A DNA stretch of 64,000 nt from NCBI RefSeq assembly GCF_008107685.1, contig NZ_VIRF01000060.1, forward strand, positions 28,498 through 92,497, written 5' to 3'. The DNA comes from Novosphingobium sp. BW1 (lineage in GTDB: Bacteria > Pseudomonadota > Alphaproteobacteria > Sphingomonadales > Sphingomonadaceae). The stretch's first letter is position 1; each line of letters begins with the position of its first letter. The notes under the pieces are model-generated. The model was given only the letters and a program-made list of their open reading frames with translations, had not been told where the DNA came from and made no database searches. The translations under genes and the position numbers were made by a program. Shown piece after piece: positions 18,053-26,936 of this stretch.

Positions 18053-20227
18053 TCAGAACCGTACGCGCAGTTCGGCCAGGAACGTGCGCGGCGATCCGGG
18101 GAAGTGGCCGCTGCGATTGGAGAAGCCCGAGGCCGCGTAGACCTTGTCGAAGATGTTGTCGGCGCGCAGCAAAAGCTCGGCAAAGCCCAGGCTCTTTGTG
18201 ATCGAGGCGTCAAAGATGGTGTAAGGCTTTACGGTCTGGCCCGAAAGGCTGATGCGGCGCGAGACATGTTCGCCTCCGAAAGCGAAGGCAGCGGCGATGG
18301 CGGGAACCTGGTAGCGCGTCCAGAAGCCGACCTTGTGGCGCGGCGCGTTGGCGAAGCGGTCGCCCACGCCGTTGGTGATCGCCTGGCCCTCGACCGTGTC
18401 GGTGATGCGCGTGTCGTTGTAGCCGTAGTTCACCATCAGCACCCAGTCGGGGGTGATGTCGGTGGTGAGGTCGATTTCGAAGCCCTTGCTGGTGACCTCG
18501 CCGATGGGCGCGAGCTGGTCGACGCCGTTGACGGGCAGGAGGGTGGGGTCGACCTGCAGGATGTTGCGGCGTACGATCCGGTAGAGCGCCGCGTTGGCCT
18601 GGAGGCGGCCATCGAAGAGCTGCGTCTTCACGCCGCCTTCGATCTGGTTGCCGGTGACAGGCGCAAAGGGGCCGCCTGCATCGCTGTTCTGGTCGGCTGC
18701 GCTTTGCGGCTCGAAGCTCTGCGACCAGCTGGCGTAGAGTGAGACGTCGGAGCGCGGCTTGAAGATCGCGCCGCCGCGCAGCGTCACGTCGCTGTCGGCG
18801 TAGCGCGTACGGTCCTGCAGCGCGCCGCCAAGGCTGCGGATCACTTCGTCCTCGAAATGATCGTAGCGAATGCCCGCCACCAGCAGCAGTGCTTCGGTGA
18901 GGCTGATCTGATCCTGCAGATAAGCGCCCTTGCGGCGGGTGCGCGTGTCCGTGGTGGTATAAGGAAGCTGCGCGGCGCGCCGCGCGTCGCCCGCTCCCAG
19001 GCCATAGACCGGATTGCTGAGGCTGAGCGGGGCGACGTCGGTGCGCAGGATGCGCGAATGCAGCACGCTCGTCTCATCGTACCAGTCGGCCCCGGCCTGG
19101 AAGCTGTGCTCCATGCCCAGCAGATCCACCCGCGCCGCTGCGTTGACCATGAATGAAAGCCCGTCGACGGGGCGGATCTGGTCGCGGAATTCGCGCACGA
19201 CCAGGTCTGGGTTGTCGGCCACGAGCCCGCGCGGCTCGTGGTACTGCTGCGTTTCCTTCGCCTTGAAGTAGCGCGCGCCCGCGTTGAAGGTCACCGCCTC
19301 GCAGATGCGCGTCTCGTAGCGCGCCTGATAGGCTTCGGAGCGTAGGTTGAGAAAGTCGGTCTTCTCGTTTGCGTTCCAGCGGATGTCGGTGAGAAAGTTG
19401 CCGTTGTCATCGACAAGCACCCCCCGCAGGCGATTGGCCTGCAGTTCATTGTCGTAGACGGTGGCCTGCAGGGTCAGCTTGCCGCCCTCGTTGGTGCGGA
19501 TGGCAAGCCCGGCATCGCCGATGCGCGACTTGTTCTGGGTGTTGCGGCGGTAGGGATCCATCGATTCGTAGAAGCCGCCGAGCCGGTAGGTGACGATTCC
19601 GTCGCGGTCGATCGCCCCTGTCGCTTCGGCGGACAGGCCGATCCGGTCGTAGGTGCCGCCGGTGAGGACGGCGCGCAGGCCGCTTTCCTCGGACGGGGTC
19701 TTGGAGACGTAGTTGATAATGCCGCCGGGCGAGCCGGGCCCGAAGAACAGACCGGCCGGGCCCTTGAGCACTTCCACCCGCTCGATATTGAAGAGCTGGG
19801 GAACCGAGAAGCCGATGAAGGGGTTGCCGCGCTGCCCGTCGTAGAAGGACTGGTCCTGCCGGAAGCCGCGGAAGGTGACGCCCGCATAGCTGAAGAAGCT
19901 GACGCCCGAGATGTTGCGGTAGATGTCGGTCGCATCGCGTGCGCCCTGGTCGGCGAAGAGGTCGGAGTTGATGACCTGGAGGGCTTGGGGAATGTTCATC
20001 GGGTCCTGCGCGACCTTACCGACGGTGGTCTCCTCGACACGGTAGAGGCGCTGCGCGCGGCCGGTGACGAGGATTTCGTCCGCGGTTGTCCTGTCCCCGG
20101 CGGCCTTGGCCGCGGCATCGAGGGGCGTTGCCTTCTGGTGCGACTCCCCGCGGGCCTCTTGGGCGACGGCGGGCATGGCAATGAAAGCGGCTGCCGACGC
20201 GATGAGCGCGGCCCGGAATGAAAGCAC
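18053..20227 (-). CDS. TonB-dependent siderophore receptor (GTG start)
   Basis: 724 residues from a GTG at 20227 with GGGGAGA five to six bases upstream; the preceding codons run into the Fur-box region and are unlikely to be translated. The signal peptide SFRAALIASAAAFIAMPAVA is followed by a plug with RVEVLKGPAGLFFGPGSPGG and VNYVSKTP-like blocks typical of ferric-siderophore receptors, and the barrel ends in ELRVRF. Two Fur-box-like sites lie directly upstream. Outer-membrane uptake of a ferric siderophore; no siderophore synthesis genes are in view. Confidence 0.93.
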   Translation of the reverse strand: MLSFRAALIASAAAFIAMPAVAQEARGESHQKATPLDAAAKAAGDRTTADEILVTGRAQRLYRVEETTVGKVAQDPMNIPQALQVINSDLFADQGARDATDIYRNISGVSFFSYAGVTFRGFRQDQSFYDGQRGNPFIGFSVPQLFNIERVEVLKGPAGLFFGPGSPGGIINYVSKTPSEESGLRAVLTGGTYDRIGLSAEATGAIDRDGIVTYRLGGFYESMDPYRRNTQNKSRIGDAGLAIRTNEGGKLTLQATVYDNELQANRLRGVLVDDNGNFLTDIRWNANEKTDFLNLRSEAYQARYETRICEAVTFNAGARYFKAKETQQYHEPRGLVADNPDLVVREFRDQIRPVDGLSFMVNAAARVDLLGMEHSFQAGADWYDETSVLHSRILRTDVAPLSLSNPVYGLGAGDARRAAQLPYTTTDTRTRRKGAYLQDQISLTEALLLVAGIRYDHFEDEVIRSLGGALQDRTRYADSDVTLRGGAIFKPRSDVSLYASWSQSFEPQSAADQNSDAGGPFAPVTGNQIEGGVKTQLFDGRLQANAALYRIVRRNILQVDPTLLPVNGVDQLAPIGEVTSKGFEIDLTTDITPDWVLMVNYGYNDTRITDTVEGQAITNGVGDRFANAPRHKVGFWTRYQVPAIAAAFAFGGEHVSRRISLSGQTVKPYTIFDASITKSLGFAELLLRADNIFDKVYAASGFSNRSGHFPGSPRTFLAELRVRF

Positions 20228-20249
20228 GTGTATCTCCCCTGCTACATTG

Positions 20250-20266
20250 CTGCGAATTATTCGCAG
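20250..20266. promoter_or_regulatory. Fur-box-like site 1
   Basis: CTGCGAATTATTCGCAG is a perfect inverted repeat (7-3-7) 23 bases before the receptor GTG start. The TGCGAAT/ATTCGCA arms resemble Fur sites of Caulobacter and sphingomonads. Expected to repress the receptor-PepSY transcript when iron is plentiful. Confidence 0.65.
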
Positions 20267-20310
20267 GTTCAGCGGCGTCCTAGCTACCACGCCTCACATT
20301 GCAATAGCTA

Positions 20311-20327
20311 TTGCGAATTGTTTGCAT
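20311..20327. promoter_or_regulatory. Fur-box-like site 2
   Basis: TTGCGAATTGTTTGCAT repeats the TGCGAAT..TTxGCA pattern 61 bases upstream of site 1. It is preceded at 20301-20314 by GCAATAGCTATTGC, a perfect 14-base palindrome that overlaps it. Two spaced sites suggest tight iron control. Confidence 0.55.
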
Positions 20328-20559
20328 TTTGCGCGGCATGGCTGCGCATCACTCGCCCATCTTCCGCCGCGGGCCGGAACCTGGCGGGGGGGCTGTCTGC
20401 GCCTCGGCACTGCCGACAGGAATCCGGGGCCGCCGGGCTGTCCGCGTCTAAGCAGAAAGGGGATTGCGCTTTGAAACGCGCAGGCGGTTGTGCGTTTATG
20501 CACCGGGGATTGCGCCGCCATCGGCAGGGATCGCCCCCCAGAAATCGCCGCGCCACGCG

Positions 20560-20745
20560 TGTTTGCGAGGAAGTCCCTCCTATCGTCATCGCCGGTCATG
20601 TTGACCATGAACATCGCCGGCTCGACTGCTCCGGGCAGCACTGCATTGATCCGGATCCCGTACGGACCGGCCGCACGCCCGGCTGTTTTGGTGGTCATCA
20701 GCATGGCAGCTTTCGATCCGCAGTAGGCGGCTCCTGTCGGACTTC
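20560..20745 (-). pseudogene. SDR dehydrogenase fragment
   Basis: In one frame this stretch reads PTGAAYCGSKAAM, then RAAGPYGIRINAVLPGA, ending near FLANT: the Y-x3-K active site and the following strand of a classical SDR. The cofactor-binding half and the C-terminus are absent and no start is visible. It is a relic in the roughly 770-base gene-poor stretch between the siderophore receptor and the porin. I see nothing else coding between 20330 and 20560 or 20745 and 20997. Confidence 0.65.
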
Positions 20746-20997
20746 CCGTTCGTCGTGCGGTAGCGGGCCCGGGGCGGTTTGCTCATCGCGGACCATTAAC
20801 TGACTGGATTCACAAACGGAATCCCTCCGTCATTTGCGCAACAAAGCCCCGCCAAGGGGTACCATCAGGCGTTGCATGTTTCTTTCGAGGTACCCGCTGG
20901 GTAGGGTTCGACTCCCCGAGGACATGGGGAACGGGTCATCGACTACCGCGGCCCGTTCCTGGTTGGTGCGCGGGCAGACGCCGTGAGAGGCAGAATG

Positions 20998-21930
20998 TCA
21001 GTGCGTCCAGCTGATACCGAGCGAACCGACAAAGTGGTGCCCATCGATGCCGCTCGCGACCTTCGTGTTTGGGAACCACAGGTCCGCGCCGGCGCTCAGG
21101 GTCAGGCCCGGCAGAGTGTCGGGCGCGGGCTCGCCCGAAAACTGTACGCCGGTCCGAAAATAGCCGAATGCATAGGTGCCGCCCTCGCGCCCGTCGTAAT
21201 AGTGATCGGAGAGCCCAAACATCAGCGGGACAGCGACGTGGACGCTGCCCGTGCCAAGATCGACGTCGAAGGACGGTGTGATCGAGGGCTGCAGGTAGAG
21301 AGCATCGCGGCGGTTGGGGCGGCTGCCTTCCTGGACCGAACGCAGTGAAGGGCTCAGCTTGAAGTTCTTGAGAAGCGGGGTGTGCGCCCACAGCTTGGTG
21401 TCGTCGTAGGTGACGATCAACTCGAAGTCGTTGTACGACGCAAAGGCGCCGCTGATCGACCCATAGCGGTAATAGGTTGCCGAGACGCTCCAGTCTCCGG
21501 CCACTTGAAAGGCGAGCCCGGCATAGACATCGTCCTCGTAGAAGCGGTTGGAATCGTCGGGATCCACGCCTTCGGGTGTGGGTTCGATCTTGATGTTGTT
21601 CCAGGTGCCCACGTGGAAGCTGACGTCCGATACAGGGCCTGTGTCGAGTTCGGGAACCGCGACGCTTAGGCGCGCGGAGGGCTGGACACTGGCCTCGGCC
21701 GCGAAAACCAGTCCGCGCGAAATATAACTGGTAACGAGTGTCGCGCCAAGCGTGAGGGTCAACCGGTCGACCTTGGTGTCGGCGTCGTCAGAGGGTTTTG
21801 GGGCTTTGGGCATACCTCCAGCCGCCGGGCTTTCGCCCTGCTGCGTATTTTCCGGATTGTTTTCCTGCGCCTCGGCCGTGGTGGGGAATGCCGCGGCCAG
21901 AGTCAGCGCCGGAAGCAGGATCTGCCGCAT
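20998..21930 (-). CDS. TorF-like putative porin / outer-membrane protein
   Basis: 310 residues from MRQILLPALT, supported by GGAAGGT just upstream. A signal peptide ends at AEA-QE, an acidic, Pro-rich linker follows, then amphipathic strands with alternating aromatics (TSYISRGLVFAAEASVQPS, VSATYYRYGSISGAFASYN) and a C-terminal GSLGISWTH typical of beta-barrels. The SYISRG motif after the linker is common in the TIGR02001/TorF-like family. Isolated gene; substrate unknown. Confidence 0.7.
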   Translation of the reverse strand: MRQILLPALTLAAAFPTTAEAQENNPENTQQGESPAAGGMPKAPKPSDDADTKVDRLTLTLGATLVTSYISRGLVFAAEASVQPSARLSVAVPELDTGPVSDVSFHVGTWNNIKIEPTPEGVDPDDSNRFYEDDVYAGLAFQVAGDWSVSATYYRYGSISGAFASYNDFELIVTYDDTKLWAHTPLLKNFKLSPSLRSVQEGSRPNRRDALYLQPSITPSFDVDLGTGSVHVAVPLMFGLSDHYYDGREGGTYAFGYFRTGVQFSGEPAPDTLPGLTLSAGADLWFPNTKVASGIDGHHFVGSLGISWTH

Positions 21931-22140
21931 AGCCACCTTCCGCCTTCCCGTTCGACCACTGTGTGCACAACACATCGGACGACGCGCGCAGTTGTTCCGA
22001 GCCATTTTTGACGCCGGGACGGTACGCTGTGCCCGTGGTGACACGCGCGCGGCAGGAAGGCGAGACCGGCACGGCTTCGGGTGAACGGCAAGGCTGTGAC
22101 GAGGGAGATCACGCAAGGTGGCGGTAAGAATGCTGCCGCC

Positions 22141-22705
22141 TCAGTGACTTGCTACGCGCTTACTTGGCTTGGCGATGCACATGCCGCCGTCGGGACCAAC
22201 GCTGCCGTGACAGGTTCGCTCGGCAATGACGGGTTCGTCGATCTCGGTCAGGTGGTTGCGATTGGCGCGGCGCTCGAGCTCGAAGCCGTCGCAGAGCTTG
22301 CCCGAGGCGGTGTAGGTGCGGAATCTGATGTGGTCATCGGCGACGTCGATTATCTGGTAGAGTTCGTTCGCCTCGGCCACCCGGTCAGACTGGTTGGGGG
22401 CACGGTCGTTGAGGCCGTACATCTTGGAGCCGGTCGCCGAGGTAGAGGAAGCGGAAGGGTTTGGCTTCCGTCGCTGCCGTGTGGAACTGGCGCCATTCTC
22501 CCCAGCATGCGCTGCCCATGAGGCGGTAGGCGTAGACGGTGTTGGGGGCGGCGGCAGGGGTGAGGACGACGCGATCGGGCAGATTGCGTGCGGCGTAGGG
22601 CGTGCCGGCGGAGCGGAGGCCGGCTGTTACTGGGCGACCAACGGCGTCAGGGCAAGGACGGCGGTTCCCAGCAGAACGGGAGCGAGGCGGCGAGAGATTG
22701 GGATG
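22141..22705 (-). pseudogene. Decayed metallophosphoesterase (purple-acid-phosphatase type)
   Basis: Three pieces in different frames are recognisable. A signal peptide ISRRLAPVLLGTAVLALTPL is closed by a stop. A second piece has NLPDRVVLTPAAAPNTVYAY then GEWRQFHTAATEAKPFRFLY, the N-terminal domain and first core strand. A third, MYGLNDRAPNQSDR to ELYQIIDVADDHIRFRTYTA, is the C-terminal domain. The metal-binding core between LYLGD and MYGL, and part of the N-domain, are deleted, so no active enzyme can be made. Orthologues in sphingomonads are intact secreted phosphoesterases. Confidence 0.75.
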
Positions 22706-22830
22706 CTCGTCCTGCTACGGACGGGGCGCACGCGGGGGCGGAGCTTTCCGGGCGAGCCTTTGCTACAGCTGTATCACCTGCGGATTACACTTTGGCGCAG
22801 GGTGGCATGCCGTTGATGAATATCCGCTTT

Positions 22831-23325
22831 TCAGGTGTCGTCGGCGCTTTCGTTGGGCGTGGGGCGGGGCGCGTCCGCCTGTGAGTTGGCAAACAGGCCG
22901 GGATGCGTGGCAAGGGTAGTCTCGATCCGGCCAAGTAGAGTCATGAGCTGGTCCTGTTCGGCCTCGCCAAGGCTGGAGAAGGCGAGGGCCGCGATTTCGC
23001 GGCGCTGGTCTTCGACCTTTTCGCGGGCGGTGCATGCGCTTGGCGTCAGGAACAGGCACTGGCTGCGCCAGTCGTCGGGATGGGCGCGGCGTTCAACGAG
23101 GCCGCGCGTGTCGAGTTCCTTGATGGCGCGGGCGATCTGGGCCTTGTCGCGCTGCGTGCGGCGGGCAAGTTCGAGCTGTGAGACCCCCGGACGCTGTCCG
23201 ATGACGCGCAGGAGCCGGGCCTGGAACGGTGTCAGCGCAAGCTCACGCAGCGCGGGCATGTGCGCCAGATGGTCCTGGAAGGACTCGGCGATGTTGCGCA
23301 TGCGGTTGGCGAGTTTCTCAGTCAT
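22831..23325 (-). CDS. MarR-family transcriptional regulator
   Basis: 164 residues, MarR winged helix: LTPFQARLLRVIGQRPGVSQ, the recognition helix QLELARRTQRDKAQIARAIK, and a wing with RRAHPDDWRSQCLFLT. Divergent from the DUF3861 gene; the gap holds the partial palindrome TTGATTTAAGTCAA, a plausible operator. Cys in the wing region could sense oxidants, but that is speculative. Confidence 0.92.
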   Translation of the reverse strand: MTEKLANRMRNIAESFQDHLAHMPALRELALTPFQARLLRVIGQRPGVSQLELARRTQRDKAQIARAIKELDTRGLVERRAHPDDWRSQCLFLTPSACTAREKVEDQRREIAALAFSSLGEAEQDQLMTLLGRIETTLATHPGLFANSQADAPRPTPNESADDT

Positions 23326-23372
23326 GGCCCAGGCATAGCATGTTGGTTGACTCGGGCAATTGAGTGTGTGAC

Positions 23373-23386
23373 TTGATTTAAGTCAA
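23373..23386. promoter_or_regulatory. Candidate MarR operator
   Basis: TTGATTTAAGTCAA: TTGA/TCAA arms around a TTAA centre, symmetric at 12 of 14 positions, between divergent marR and the DUF3861 gene. MarR proteins often bind such TTGA-TCAA sites and repress both genes. Confidence 0.45.
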
Positions 23387-23410
23387 CTTATAGCCTTGAA
23401 AGTCCGCGCC

Positions 23411-23719
23411 ATGTCCCATTCCTACCGCATCACCGTCGAACCCATGCCCGCGCCCGAAAGCGGGGCCGCGCCGCGTGAGCCTGTCACCTTCGAGGTGACC
23501 AACCACGACGAAATCCTGGGCCTGATCCCGCGCATCGAGGCCAAGGCCTTCCTGCCGCGCGAAGAGGCGGCGGAGTTCCTCGTGGGGGTGAAGCTCTTTT
23601 CCGAAGTCCTGCTGCGCCACCGGCGCGATCCGCTGTTCGCGCCGCTTCTGCCGCATGTCGCGGCCTTCATGAAGGCGATGAAGGCCAGTCCCTTGCGCGC
23701 GGACGCGCCGGAAGCCTGA
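23411..23719 (+). CDS. DUF3861 family protein
   Basis: 102 residues from MSHSYRITVEP. The family pattern is clear: SYRITVEPMP at the start, VTFEVTNHDEILGLIPRIEA, and GVKLFSEVLLRHRRDPLFA. Small soluble protein of unknown function. Possible control by the divergent MarR regulator through the site at 23373. A TTG 15 bases upstream is in frame but has no better support. Confidence 0.85.
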   Translation: MSHSYRITVEPMPAPESGAAPREPVTFEVTNHDEILGLIPRIEAKAFLPREEAAEFLVGVKLFSEVLLRHRRDPLFAPLLPHVAAFMKAMKASPLRADAPEA

Positions 23720-23745
23720 TTGCCCCTGCGCGCTCCGCGACTGGA

Positions 23746-24945
23746 TTACTGGGCAGGCACCGTGTTCGCATTTTCCTGAAGCGAGGCGGCAAAGGCGCAG
23801 ATGCGCCGCATCGCCTCGCGCAGGGTCTCGTCGGGTACGGTCAGCGCAACGCGGATCAGCGTCCTGGCATTTTCGCCGAACGAGGTGCCGGGCATGATCG
23901 CGACGCCCTGCTGCTCGAGCAGTCCCCACACGAAGCCCTCGGCATCAAGGCCGGTGTCGGCGACATCGAGCATGATGAACATACCGCCCGAGACCTTGCC
24001 TGCGGTGATTGTGGGGCATTCCTTGAGCTCCTGGGTGATGACCTTCACACGCTGGGCATAGCTTTTCGACATGCGCTCGGCGGTGTCGAACGTGCCGCGC
24101 AGCGCCGCCTCGGTCATGTCCGCGATGAAGGGCTGGTTGCCGAACAGGATCGTCTCGGAGATCGGCAGGAGCTTCGTGCAGAACTCGGCCGGGCCGACCG
24201 CCCAGCCACTGCGAAAGCCGGTTGCGGCAAAGGTTTTGGAGATCGAGGAGACGACGATGGTGCGCTCGCGCAACTCGGCGATCTCCAGCGGCGAGGCGAA
24301 TTCGTCGTCGGTGAAGATGAGGTCCTCGTAGACCTCGTCCGAAACGATCCACAGGTCATGCGCAGTGGCGATCCGGCCCAGCTGCGCAATCGTCTCCCGG
24401 TCGAGAAGCGCGCCTGTGGGATTGTGCGGCGTGTTAAGGACGAGCACGCGGCTCTCGGGCGTAACGGCCGCTTCGAGGTCGACGGGCTGCATGATGAAGC
24501 CGTTCGCGATATCGAGGGGGACGGGCTGGACCAGCGCGCCGGGCGCGCGGATTACACCCGCGTAGGTCGCGTAATAGGGGTCACCCACCAGGACCCCGTC
24601 GCCTTCGTCGACGAGCGCGGTGATGACGGCGTAGAGTGCGGTCTGCGTGCCGGGGAAGGCGAGGATGTTGTCGGTGGTGATCTCGGGCCAGAGCGGCTTG
24701 TACTTGTCGACAAGGGCGCCGAGGAGGCCGTCCTCGCCGCGTCCGTTCGAATAGTGGGTGCGCCCACGCTTCATCGATTCGTAGGTGACCTCGATCAGCG
24801 CGGGATCGACCGGGATGTCGGGCTCACCGATGGTGAGCTCGATGATCTCCTCGCCCGCCGCCATGCGTGCGCGCCCGGCGTTATGGACGGCCCATTTCTC
24901 GCCGCCGAGATCGGCAAGGCGGTCGGTTATTCCGGCATAGCGCAT
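23746..24945 (-). CDS. Class I/II PLP-dependent aminotransferase
   Basis: 399 residues, fold-type I aminotransferase. NTPHNPTGA is the substrate/PLP loop, SDEVYEDLIF holds the PLP-ring Asp and Tyr, SSISKTFAATGFRSGW carries the PLP lysine, and IRVALTVPDE has the carboxylate-binding Arg. It overlaps the tetR end by 19 bases and lies downstream of a GhrA-type dehydrogenase. The group may transaminate an amino acid and reduce the resulting 2-keto acid. Substrate not determined. Confidence 0.93.
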   Translation of the reverse strand: MRYAGITDRLADLGGEKWAVHNAGRARMAAGEEIIELTIGEPDIPVDPALIEVTYESMKRGRTHYSNGRGEDGLLGALVDKYKPLWPEITTDNILAFPGTQTALYAVITALVDEGDGVLVGDPYYATYAGVIRAPGALVQPVPLDIANGFIMQPVDLEAAVTPESRVLVLNTPHNPTGALLDRETIAQLGRIATAHDLWIVSDEVYEDLIFTDDEFASPLEIAELRERTIVVSSISKTFAATGFRSGWAVGPAEFCTKLLPISETILFGNQPFIADMTEAALRGTFDTAERMSKSYAQRVKVITQELKECPTITAGKVSGGMFIMLDVADTGLDAEGFVWGLLEQQGVAIMPGTSFGENARTLIRVALTVPDETLREAMRRICAFAASLQENANTVPAQ

Positions 24946-25637
24946 TTTGCGTCTTCCTCCTGAAGCTGGGGAGCGGTGGCATGGGGAGCGAGCCCGGCCG
25001 TGCCGAGCGCCCTTGTGGGCAGGCCGAGCAGCCGCTCGGTCGCCTCGATGGCAAGACCGGGCAGGAGCGCCCGATTATAGAGCCCGGAATTGAGCGAGCC
25101 CTCCATCCACAGCCCGTCGATCAGGCCGTTGATGGCAATCGCGTGGCGGCGGCACTGCGGTCCGCGGTGCGGCAGGCCGTGGTCGATGAGGACGCCTTCG
25201 ACGAGCCGCTCGAGGAACTCGAGGAACTCGCGGTAGCCCTCGCGGTGGATCTCGGCGAAGAACGGATCGTGCCGGATCTGGCCGATGAACGTGGCCCAGA
25301 GCGACACCTTGTCCTCGGACAGATTGGGGCTGGTGAGATTGCCGAGCAGGAACTGGCGCAATTGCTGCGCCGCGGGCAGCTCATCCTCATCCGTGTCCGC
25401 ACTCTCACTGGCGCGTGCGGTCAGCTGGCCGATCAGGTAGGCATAGGCGTTCTTGATCAGCTCGTCCTTGGAGCCGAAGTAGTGGCGCACGAGGCCAGGG
25501 GTCACCCCGGCCTCCTCGGTGATGCGCCGCACCGTCGTTCCGTCGAGGCCATGGCGCGCCACACAGGTCAGCGTCGCCTCCATGAGGCTCTGGCGCCGCT
25601 CGTCGAGGGCGAGACGCTGGAAGGTCTTGCGGCTCAT
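24927..25637 (-). CDS. TetR-family transcriptional regulator (BetI-like)
   Basis: 236 residues from MSRKTFQRLALDERRQ; longer in-frame starts lack family similarity. The N-terminal helix-turn-helix reads ITEEAGVTPGLVRHYFGSKDEL and the all-helical C-terminal part (WATFIGQIRHDPFFAEIH) resembles BetI-type TetR proteins. It sits between the dehydrogenase and aminotransferase genes and probably regulates them. Confidence 0.92.
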   Translation of the reverse strand: MSRKTFQRLALDERRQSLMEATLTCVARHGLDGTTVRRITEEAGVTPGLVRHYFGSKDELIKNAYAYLIGQLTARASESADTDEDELPAAQQLRQFLLGNLTSPNLSEDKVSLWATFIGQIRHDPFFAEIHREGYREFLEFLERLVEGVLIDHGLPHRGPQCRRHAIAINGLIDGLWMEGSLNSGLYNRALLPGLAIEATERLLGLPTRALGTAGLAPHATAPQLQEEDAKCAMPE

Positions 25638-25726
25638 GCCGCGGCCGTCCTGACGGGGCGAAGCGTGGCTGTCATGCTCACTGTTATACGCACGAATAAT
25701 ATATGGGCAAGCCGCAGGCGGACCCG

Positions 25727-26683
25727 TCAGTACCCTTGCGCGCGGTCGACCGCGAGGCGGGGCCGCTTGCCTGCGAGCACGTCGCGCGCGGACTGGAGGG
25801 CCTGCTCGCATACGATGTGGGGCGTGGTGTCGCTGGCGATATGCGGGGTGATGCGGATGCGCGGGTCCGACCAGAACGCGTGCCCGGCGGGGAGGGGCTC
25901 GGTGGCGAAGACATCGAGGCTCGCGCCCTTGAGCTGGCCGCCTTCGAGAGCGGCGGTGAAGTCAGCTTCGTTCAGGTGCTCGCCCCGACCGATCTGGACC
26001 AGCCAGCAGCCGGGCGCGACCTTGTCGAACAGCGGGCGAGCAAGGATGCCGTGGGTCTCGGGCGTCAGCGGCAAGACGTTGATGAGGACGTCGGCGCCGC
26101 TCGCAGCCTCGCTGATCGCGCTTTCGCCAGTGCAATAGGTGACGCCCTCGATCGGGGTGGCGGGAGGCCTGCGGCAGGCGACCGAGACCGAGAAGCCAAG
26201 CACGGCGAGGGCGCGGGTGACGGCGGCTCCCATCGAGCCGTGGCCCAGAACCGCGATCTTCAGGGCGTGGGGCGGGCGCAGGGGCAGCGGGTTCCAGGTG
26301 GCCTCGGCCTGATTGGCGGCATAGGCCGGAAAATCGCGTTCAAGGTGGAGGACTTCGTGGGCGGCGAATCCGGCCATAAGTTCGGCCTGGTAGGGGTCGC
26401 GCACGCGGCAGATCGCGATGCCCTCGTTGAGCCCGTCGTGCGCGAGCAGGTCGTCGACGCCCGCGCCCACCGACATCGCCATTTCGAGGTTGGGGTAAGG
26501 GGCAAAGGCATCCGGTCCCGGCAGCCAGCACACGGCGAAGCGGATCGCGGCGGGGTCTTCGACCTCGTCGGGATTGAGCAGGCGCACGTCCTCATGGACC
26601 CCCTCGAAGTCCAGCTTGTAGAAGGTCTTGAGGTCGAAGGTATCGCTCAGCAGAACACCGTGGATCGTTCCGGTGGGGGCCAT
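25727..26683 (-). CDS. GhrA-type 2-hydroxyacid dehydrogenase
   Basis: 318 residues. The cofactor motif is LGHGSMGAAV, followed by IGRGEHLNEAD, SLDVFATEPLP and the catalytic His in ITPHIASDTTP, matching glyoxylate/hydroxypyruvate reductase A. GAGAGA precedes the ATG. Divergent from the class II aldolase gene; the gap has a perfect inverted repeat at 26824. Reduces a small 2-keto acid with NADPH by family precedent. Confidence 0.9.
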   Translation of the reverse strand: MAPTGTIHGVLLSDTFDLKTFYKLDFEGVHEDVRLLNPDEVEDPAAIRFAVCWLPGPDAFAPYPNLEMAMSVGAGVDDLLAHDGLNEGIAICRVRDPYQAELMAGFAAHEVLHLERDFPAYAANQAEATWNPLPLRPPHALKIAVLGHGSMGAAVTRALAVLGFSVSVACRRPPATPIEGVTYCTGESAISEAASGADVLINVLPLTPETHGILARPLFDKVAPGCWLVQIGRGEHLNEADFTAALEGGQLKGASLDVFATEPLPAGHAFWSDPRIRITPHIASDTTPHIVCEQALQSARDVLAGKRPRLAVDRAQGY

Positions 26684-26823
26684 GTTCTCTCGTCTCTCCT
26701 GACTTGCGCGGGCTGCGGTTGGGCGGGCCGGTTGGGGCCTGATAAAGGGCGGTGCGGTGCTGCGGCATGAAACTCAGCAGGCACCTTCGACTGGAATTTG
26801 CGTGCGTTCGATGCTAGTCAATT

Positions 26824-26837
26824 TATACAAATGTATA
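26824..26837. promoter_or_regulatory. Perfect inverted repeat in divergent promoter
   Basis: TATACAAATGTATA (6-2-6) sits in the 253-base gap between the GhrA-type gene and the class II aldolase gene. Its AT-rich arms stand out in GC-rich DNA and suit a dimeric repressor, perhaps the TetR protein encoded nearby. Confidence 0.45.
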
Positions 26838-26936
26838 TCAATGAGTAAACCCGAACTGAATGTTTCCCGGTGCGGGATCTTCAGCTCCCCGGCGCCACGC
26901 GCACGAATGGCAACACAGGCAAGGGACGGATATTCG

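Noticed and set aside
20900..20930. T-arm-like GGTTCGACTCCCC suggesting a tRNA 3' end or att site
   Set aside because: The five-base stem pairs poorly, no acceptor stem or CCA is present, and no integrase or direct repeat was seen.
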